Positions 8,456-12,825 of a DNA stretch of 12,825 bases are shown piece after piece. Position numbers and translations under genes: made by a program. The stretch comes from JBLHGN01 sp047616325 (GTDB lineage: Bacteria > Pseudomonadota > Gammaproteobacteria > Pseudomonadales > Cellvibrionaceae): the NCBI GenBank assembly GCA_047616325.1, contig JBLHGN010000082.1, positions 1 to 12,825 on the forward strand. The letters run 5' to 3'. How positions within the stretch are numbered: the first letter of the stretch is position 1; every line of letters begins with the position of its first letter. The notes below the pieces were generated by a model. That model did no database searches. It was not told where the DNA came from and was given only the letters and a program-made list of their open reading frames with translations.

Positions 8456-8732
8456 AGGGTCACGTATAAGTGTAACTTTAGGTGTAGGAGTTAGTTAGGT
8501 TTAGATGCTAGATGTGCTTACCTTTGGAGGCTAAAGGCAAGCGCGAAGTATCAACATGCACTCGATCAATACATAGCACGGCAGCGAATTAGCTTCGATC
8601 TGTAATTATACTATGTCTCAAGCTCAAAGATAAATGACACTCGCTATGCACTGTGTGACGCTGAGAGACAAACCACTTATAACCAAAAGTAAACAGATCG
8701 ACACACAAATACCGCCATTTTTGATCTGGAGT
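8456..8732. other. Intergenic region between yaaA and a decayed gene
   Basis: The stretch lies between the divergent yaaA start and the eroded plus-strand gene. It must hold the yaaA promoter, but none could be assigned with confidence. A hairpin with a 10-bp stem and one mismatch (8516-8525 with 8533-8542) is visible. No conserved small gene is seen. Confidence 0.4.
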
Positions 8733-9314
8733 GTGAAGGTGGTGATGCTGTTAATTTTGATATGGACGCCCCTGAGTCTTGGACAAACCAAGGTATACAC
8801 CTTTATCGGTGAGGGAGAGAACGGTGGCAATCTTCGGTTGCTGATAACGATACCCTCGACTATTCCACGGCCGAATAAGGCGATTACGAATTGCACTTTA
8901 CGCCGACCATGAGCGAATCCAGAGCCTTAAAACATATAAGAGAAGGCGCCTACCCTCACCCCATCTCCTACGATACTGGCAATTGAGCTATTTTGTCGTG
9001 ACATTGGCGAGGTTACCCACGAGAAAGCGCTATTCAAAGACCTCGACATCGTATTTGACGCAAATTTTGCTTTTTACTACCCCCACCCTTTTTATTCCTG
9101 GTGCAAATTACATTGAAATCACTGAGCGTATTGAAAAGGTTTAATTAAGGCGTTTGCTAGCGGTGATCTGCAAAAACTAGGAACAGAAGTGAGCCGCGAG
9201 AGCATCGCCTATTCGAACTTGCAGTCGCGCGTCATATACGCTTTAGGTAATACCGATAGGCAAGGAGTAGACGAGCGCTATAAAACGTATATCTATTCGC
9301 CCTTAAATCATTAA
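8733..9314 (+). pseudogene. Eroded periplasmic substrate-binding-like protein (SBP family 3-like)
   Basis: Pieces of one protein can be followed through three reading frames in the correct order. A GTG at 8733 opens a signal peptide (MKVVMLLILIWTPLSLG) followed by TKVYTFIGEGENGG. A second frame gives DNDTLDYSTAE, a TAA stop (8876-8878), then GDYELHFTPTMSESRALKHI and REGAYPHPISYDTGN. A third frame (from about 8982) gives IELFCRDIGEVTHEKALF, KDLDIVFDANFAFYYPHP, then IPGANYIEITERIEK, and finally GLIKAFASGDLQKL continuing to a stop at 9314. The pattern YELxxSPTMSExRxLKxxxEG ... FAFYYPxP ... KGLxKAxxSGxLQxL is that of a large solute-binding-protein-like family in marine gammaproteobacteria. Roughly 90 residues appear missing between the second and third pieces. 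At least three further shifts or stops exist, so it cannot make a functional protein. Confidence 0.7.
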
Positions 9315-9351
9315 CTTAGCCGACATAGAGGCTATGCAAGCCACGCTATTG

Positions 9352-9770
9352 TCAGCTGATACGGGAATATTTGAACTTCATGTGGGTAATGCCTGGCCTC
9401 AACACTAGGCGCCACGCAAGCTCCACATCGCTGTTAAATTGCTCATCGTAATCTCGCAATGCCAGTATCAGTGCATCCAACCACAGGTCGTACATATATT
9501 CTGGAATATTGAGGTTAGCACGATTATGGCTTACTACAATTTTCTCAATATAGTGGTCCGCTTGATTGGAGCCGTAAAATATTAGAAGGCTGTAAAACGA
9601 TTTTTTTAACATTTTCTTTGCACGGCCATGTCGGTATTTACAAATTTTGCTTTTACTTCCTCGGACGAATTCAAAAAATATCCATAGAAGACATCGAAAA
9701 ATATTTCACTTTCGAGAACTCTATTTAGAACTCGCTCATAACTCTCGTCATATAGACGTTCAAATGACAT
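9352..9770 (-). pseudogene. Globin-family protein, broken by a one-base frameshift
   Basis: Two overlapping minus-strand frames together encode a globin of 139 residues. The first (from ATG 9770, with an ideal GGAGG 5 nt upstream) gives MSFERLYDESYERVLNRV and onward to KFVNTDMAVQRK. The second gives MLKKSFYSLLIFYG, then SHNRANLNIPEYMYDLWLDA and WRLVLRPGITHMKFKY. Landmarks fit a bacterial globin: Phe43 (CD1), Gln51 (E7) and His82 (F8, proximal haem ligand). The frames meet at a run of four A residues (9612-9615); adding one A restores QRKMLKKSF. Uncorrected, the first frame stops at 9606, before the haem-binding His. Bacterial globins bind haem and take part in oxygen or nitric oxide chemistry or sensing; the role here is unknown. 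The open frame upstream of 9770 is not considered coding. Sequencing error remains possible because everything else in the gene looks conserved. Confidence 0.75.
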
Positions 9771-9997
9771 ATTAGCCTCCATAAAACTTAACACCCGAAA
9801 CGCAACAACCGTCGTCGTTTCAAACAACTTAATAATTGACCTTAAAAAGAGAGCAGCATATGCAGTAGAATGCCGCTCAAGCTTCAGCTTCGCAGTAATA
9901 AAGCCGAACACTCGAGTGATACTTTTATCGCAAGGCGCCGTGGCAGCAGAAGTCAAACAACCGAGCATAACAAAGCCCAAAACATTAGGTAGGTCCA

Positions 9998-10597
9998 ATG
10001 CAGCTGTTCACCCAAATAAAACAAGATTGGATCGCCCACGGGCGAGACTGGACCAGACCGGGCTTTAGAGCTGTAGCTTTTCACCGATTTGGACGTTGGC
10101 GCAGAACAGTTAACCCTCGCATCTTACGTGCGCCATTAACGCTGTTATACCGCATGCTGTATCGACGGGCGCGCAATATATATGGTATTGAGCTTCCCGA
10201 CAGTATCGAGTTGGGCCAAGGTGTTGTTTTTGAACATCAGGGCGGCATTGTGATTCACGGCAATACCCACATCGGAGACAACTGCATTATTCGCCAGGGA
10301 GTGACGATGGGAATTAAAGACCTTAACGCACTCGACGATGCGCCCATACTGGGCGATCGTGTGCATATTGGTGCCGGTGCCGTATTACTCGGAAGGGTAC
10401 ACATCGGAGACGACGCGGTTATCGGTGCCAACGCCGTGGTGCTTTGCGATGTAGCAGCCGGAGCTACAGCGGTGGGCATTCCTGCACGGGTGGTTCGCTC
10501 GAAAAAACCCAGAGAAAAAGAGAAAGAGTCGCAAGCCAACAGTGCGGAAAATCATGAAACAAGCACTCGTGAACTAGCAACACTCGTTTCAAACTAG
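9998..10597 (+). CDS. CysE-like hexapeptide-repeat acyltransferase
   Basis: A 199-residue trimeric left-handed beta-helix acyltransferase of the serine acetyltransferase type. The N-terminal helical part (1-62, MQLFTQIKQDWIAHGRDW) is short compared with true CysE. Hexapeptide repeats follow (about 68-168: IELGQGVVF, IVIHGNTHIGDNCIIRQ, GDRVHIGAGAVLLG, IGDDAVIGANAVVL, GIPARVV). His80 in FEHQGG lines up with the catalytic His of CysE (LDHATG), but the positions expected for the catalytic Asp (IDIH) and the substrate His (DRHPKI) read IELP and DDAPIL. It may therefore acetylate something other than serine, such as a sugar. A charged 30-residue tail ends the protein. AGGTAGG precedes the ATG by 4 nt. 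It is 12 nt upstream of a glycosyltransferase gene, which suggests a role in surface polysaccharide synthesis. Confidence 0.9.
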   Translation: MQLFTQIKQDWIAHGRDWTRPGFRAVAFHRFGRWRRTVNPRILRAPLTLLYRMLYRRARNIYGIELPDSIELGQGVVFEHQGGIVIHGNTHIGDNCIIRQGVTMGIKDLNALDDAPILGDRVHIGAGAVLLGRVHIGDDAVIGANAVVLCDVAAGATAVGIPARVVRSKKPREKEKESQANSAENHETSTRELATLVSN

Positions 10598-10609
10598 GTA
10601 AAACACCCC

Positions 10610-11620
10610 ATGTCTAATACTGAAGCATCCAGCGCAATCAACGAAAACTATGTCGCAGTTATTATCGTCAACTATAAAACCGCGACTCTGGCTCTCAAGG
10701 CCCTCAAAAGTCTTGCCAATGAGCGTCAATTTCTTCCCAACTTAAAAACTGTAGTGGTAGATAACCAATCGCCGGACGATAGTTTTTCTCAACTGCAAAA
10801 CTTTATAGCTGAGAACGACTACTCGAGTTGGGTCAAAGCTGAGCTTGCAGAAAAAAATGGTGGCTTTGCCTATGGCAACAACGTCGGTATTGCAACTTAC
10901 CAAGCCAGCTTTCAAAAGGCCGATAAGCGCGAACCCAATTTTTACTGGCTACTAAACCCCGACGCCTTTCTACGCCCTCAAGCAGGCGTAAAACTGGTTG
11001 AGTTCTTAGGCCAATACCCTAACGCCATCGGTGGCAGTCGCCTGGAAGATGCCGATGGCACCTTACAGCTCTCTACCTTTAATTTTCCATCGGCCATGAG
11101 CGAGATACTGGCTGGTTTTGGCCTTGGCATTCTCGATCGAATATTTTCTCGCCATCGAGTGCTACGCAACAATGTTGATAAACCTGAAAAAATTGACTGG
11201 GTAGCCGGAGCATCATTGATGATTCCTATCGATATTTTTAATAGGGTTGGCCCCATGGACGACGATTACTTCCTCTATTTTGAAGAAGTGGATTATTGCC
11301 TGCAAATTCAGCGCGCCGGATACGACTGCTGGTACATTCCCGAGAGTCGCGTGGTACATGAGGTGGGGGCGGCCACTGGCATATCTGACACACGCAAAAA
11401 GCAACCGCGCAGACCCCAGTATTGGTTTGAATCGCGCCAGCGCTATTTTCGTAAGAACTTCGGTGTGTGGGCTACCTTAATTGCCGACGCAGGCTGGGCC
11501 ACTGGTTATGCCCTTTGGTGCGCCAGAAAATATTTTACCGACAGAGAAGACTTTGACCGCCAACCACCCATGATGCTACGCGATTTTTTGCGCTACAGCA
11601 GCTTGAAGTTTTGGGGCTGA
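10610..11620 (+). CDS. Family 2 glycosyltransferase (rhamnosyltransferase-like)
   Basis: A 336-residue GT-A fold glycosyltransferase of the WbbL/rhamnosyltransferase-like group, predicted to add a sugar from a nucleotide donor to a surface polysaccharide or lipid-linked intermediate in the cytoplasm. Seen in order: AVIIVNYKT (16-24), VVVDNQSPD (48-56), EKNGGFAYGNNVG (81-93), the metal-binding equivalent LNPDAFLRP (115-123), WVAGASLMIP (197-206), and the acidic catalytic region MDDDYFLYFEEVDYC (216-230) with a following RVVHEVG. There is no obvious membrane anchor. It lies 12 nt after the acyltransferase gene, so the two are very likely co-transcribed. The Shine-Dalgarno is modest (AGGT about 12 nt upstream). 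It converges on a DUF1289 gene across a long palindrome. Confidence 0.92.
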   Translation: MSNTEASSAINENYVAVIIVNYKTATLALKALKSLANERQFLPNLKTVVVDNQSPDDSFSQLQNFIAENDYSSWVKAELAEKNGGFAYGNNVGIATYQASFQKADKREPNFYWLLNPDAFLRPQAGVKLVEFLGQYPNAIGGSRLEDADGTLQLSTFNFPSAMSEILAGFGLGILDRIFSRHRVLRNNVDKPEKIDWVAGASLMIPIDIFNRVGPMDDDYFLYFEEVDYCLQIQRAGYDCWYIPESRVVHEVGAATGISDTRKKQPRRPQYWFESRQRYFRKNFGVWATLIADAGWATGYALWCARKYFTDREDFDRQPPMMLRDFLRYSSLKFWG

Positions 11621-11635
11621 GAAAAATCGGATTAT

Positions 11636-11807
11636 CCTAAATAAATCAGTTGGATCGTAGTGAGGGCGTCTAGGTGCTGAAAATAGAGCGATTTTTTGTT
11701 TTTTGAGAGAATCGCATAGTCACTCTATGGGTGAGGCTCAAAAAAATGAAAAACGCTTTATTTTCAATGCGTTAGGCGCCGCAGTAGATTCAACTGATTT
11801 ATTTAGG
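11636..11807. repeat. 172-bp imperfect palindrome filling a convergent intergenic gap
   Basis: The two ends pair over 21 bp with one mismatch (11636-11656 with 11787-11807), which is a G-T pair. Further in, GGCGTCTA matches GGCGCCTA, GAAAATAGAGCG (11679-11690) pairs with CGCTTTATTTTC (11754-11765), TTTTTTGAG (11699-11707) pairs with CTCAAAAAA (11737-11745), and CATAG-N5-CTATG forms the centre (11715-11729). It begins 15 nt after the glycosyltransferase stop codon and ends one base before the DUF1289 stop codon. It may act as a bidirectional terminator or be a palindromic mobile element similar to a REP or MITE. No target-site duplication is evident. Confidence 0.85.
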
Positions 11808-11808
11808 C

Positions 11809-12021
11809 TTATGGCACGTTTTTCTTGGCCAACGGCAGAGCTGCGAGTGATCGCTTTTGAGTATTTTCCAGTATTTCGAGCTTGCCCACCGCACTACTTG
11901 CACTCCATACAAGAATTTCGTCGAGCGTGCGCTTACATCCCACACACACATCCCTGTCATCGAGACAGCAGTTTCGAACACAGGGAGATGCGGGATGAGG
12001 CACTACAGAAGTATCGACCAT
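11809..12021 (-). CDS. Small DUF1289 cysteine-motif protein
   Basis: A 70-residue protein matching DUF1289: SPCVRNCCLDDRDVCVGCKR (12-31) followed by TLDEILVWSASS and a charged helix (KLEILENTQKR). Cys14, Cys18, Cys26 and Cys29 are the family's conserved set and are often presumed to bind a metal or Fe-S cluster; this is not proven here. The function of the family is unknown. The ATG at 12021 has AAAGG 7 nt upstream, a good ribosome binding site. A longer open frame on the opposite strand (11703-12035) shows no family resemblance and overlaps the palindrome, so it is treated as spurious. The gene converges with the glycosyltransferase gene. Confidence 0.85.
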   Translation of the reverse strand: MVDTSVVPHPASPCVRNCCLDDRDVCVGCKRTLDEILVWSASSAVGKLEILENTQKRSLAALPLAKKNVP

Positions 12022-12243
12022 CGACTTACCTTTAATTACGCATCATCTTACGTGATTTAACACATTTCTCCTGCATATATCTCGTTAACCATTCTAAACA
12101 AGAGAGCTCTCTACGTCTGTCATTTTTATGATATATCGCAGTATGCAGGCACAAAAAACCGAATAAATTAAAACATGGGTGAAACCCAGTTAATGTTTCT
12201 ATTAGTCGCACTACTGAAGTCGAATTTCGTCTTAGGTCTACAC
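12022..12243. other. AT-rich intergenic region between divergent small genes
   Basis: It lies upstream of both the DUF1289 gene and the small membrane ORF and should hold the DUF1289 promoter. No clear promoter, hairpin or additional gene could be supported. Confidence 0.35.
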
Positions 12244-12465
12244 ATGTTATCCAGCAGTAAAAAACAAATCGCCGCTACGACCTTGCTTGTTGTATGTATT
12301 GCATTTTGCGAGTTTGTCGGCATTCCTGCGCTTGGTCTTAGCAAGGCGCAAGAAATAGCGGCATGCATTTTACTTATAGCGGCGGTGTTGTGCGTGAGTG
12401 AATGGGTGTCACAGTTTGTAGTCGGTTTGAGGTTCCACGGATTCTTAAATAAATTGAACCGTTGA
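12244..12465 (+). CDS. Small two-helix membrane protein with an IS-derived 3' end
   Basis: About 73 residues, starting MLSSSKKQIAATTLL. Two hydrophobic segments are visible (about 8-30, and 38-60 with EIAACILLIAAVLCVSEW), so an inner-membrane protein is likely. I do not recognise the family. A longer start at 12175 is possible; 12244 is preferred because AGGT lies 8 nt upstream. The last 14 codons and the stop (12423-12465) overlap, on the opposite strand, sequence that belongs to the ISL3 transposase remnant, so the native C-terminus has been replaced. It could be a truncated, non-functional gene. Confidence 0.45.
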   Translation: MLSSSKKQIAATTLLVVCIAFCEFVGIPALGLSKAQEIAACILLIAAVLCVSEWVSQFVVGLRFHGFLNKLNR

Positions 12466-12825
12466 CCCTTAATGAATTTTTTGCCTTCCTTTCCTTCTGC
12501 CTGACGCCCTCTTCTCGACGAATTTCGTCGATCACGTCATTGTAGTTCGATACAATATGAAACTTGTCAAAACAATACTGGCATCAGGGATTTGCTCTTT
12601 TATAACCGCTCTATGAGCACCGCTTCGATCAATGCCAACGGCTTGTATACTAGCCTTTTGCCCTGGAGAGAGCTTTTGAAAAAAGCTTTCTAAATTGGTT
12701 TTTCGTTTCCCTTCTGCAATATGAAGAACCTCACCATTGATACCATTCAGTACAACGGTTAAATAGTTGTGTCCTTTACCAATACTTGTTTCATCCACTA
12801 GAATGGTGTGAAGATTGTCTAGATC
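12423..12825 (-). pseudogene. ISL3-family transposase remnant (partial, frameshifted)
   Basis: The minus strand encodes an internal part of a DDE transposase of the ISL3 family, entering from beyond the right edge: DLDNLHTILVDETSIGKGHN (first catalytic Asp), then VGIDRSGAHRAVIKEQIPDA and SIV. After a missing T in a T run (12569-12572) the frame changes to FDKFHIVSNYNDVIDEIRR. A 5-bp tandem duplication (TTCCT twice, 12486-12495) then shifts it again to GKKFIKGQRFNLFKNPWNLK. Resemblance ends near 12423. The copy has at least two frame disruptions and an abrupt end, so it is inactive. No terminal inverted repeat is seen inside the window. Confidence 0.88.

Noticed and set aside
8634..8912. A 92-codon plus-strand open frame taken as a whole gene
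   Set aside because: Only its middle (from 8733) belongs to the eroded binding-protein gene; after about 8840 the family sequence continues in another frame.
9783..9998. Extension of the globin reading frame upstream to 9998
   Set aside because: The added 76 residues do not resemble a globin domain, and the ATG at 9770 has an ideal GGAGG ribosome binding site.
11703..12035. A 110-codon plus-strand open frame after the glycosyltransferase gene
   Set aside because: Its first third lies in the palindrome and the rest is antisense to a clear DUF1289 gene with a good ribosome binding site; its translation resembles nothing recognised.
1..12825. CRISPR arrays, tRNA or rRNA genes
   Set aside because: No regularly spaced direct repeats, cloverleaf-like sequence or rRNA-like sequence was noticed on either strand.

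Overview
The window looks like a chromosomal segment of a marine or particle-associated gammaproteobacterium, probably close to the Cellvibrionales (Saccharophagus/Teredinibacter-type genomes). The grounds are protein family content only: a large TonB-dependent receptor paired with a beta-helix lipoprotein, yaaA, DUF3775, DUF3108 and DUF1289 proteins, and moderate GC content. No taxonomic marker gene is present, so this placement is an inference.

Left part (1-5341, minus strand): a beta-helix outer-membrane lipoprotein gene (4863-3115) is followed by a TonB-dependent receptor gene (2992-182). A perfect 10-bp stem hairpin lies between them and a textbook terminator follows the receptor. The pair probably forms a surface uptake or binding module of unknown substrate. 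Its long leader (4864-5230) carries several inverted repeats that could be operators. Middle part (5342-8455, minus strand): yaaA is followed 15 nt later by a response regulator with an unusual C-terminal domain. A DUF3775 gene broken by a one-base shift in an A run then precedes a secreted DUF3108 protein.

Right part (8456-12825): this is a mosaic of decay and function. A plus-strand gene for a periplasmic substrate-binding-like protein (8733-9314) is badly eroded, with an internal deletion, stops and several shifts. Next comes a minus-strand globin gene with a one-base shift in an A run. An apparently intact plus-strand pair encodes a CysE-like hexapeptide acyltransferase and a GT2 glycosyltransferase, which fits surface polysaccharide synthesis. 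The glycosyltransferase gene converges on a small cysteine-rich DUF1289 gene, and almost the whole 188-bp gap between them is one 172-bp imperfect palindrome (11636-11807). The right edge holds a small membrane-protein ORF whose 3' end runs into the remnant of an ISL3-family transposase that carries two frame disruptions and continues beyond the window.

The most notable points are the long palindrome between convergent genes, the lipoprotein/receptor pair with its intergenic hairpin and palindromic leader, and the repeated one-base shifts in A/T runs. Those shifts may be real decay or residual sequencing error. I did not find a convincing new multi-gene defence or mobile system here.
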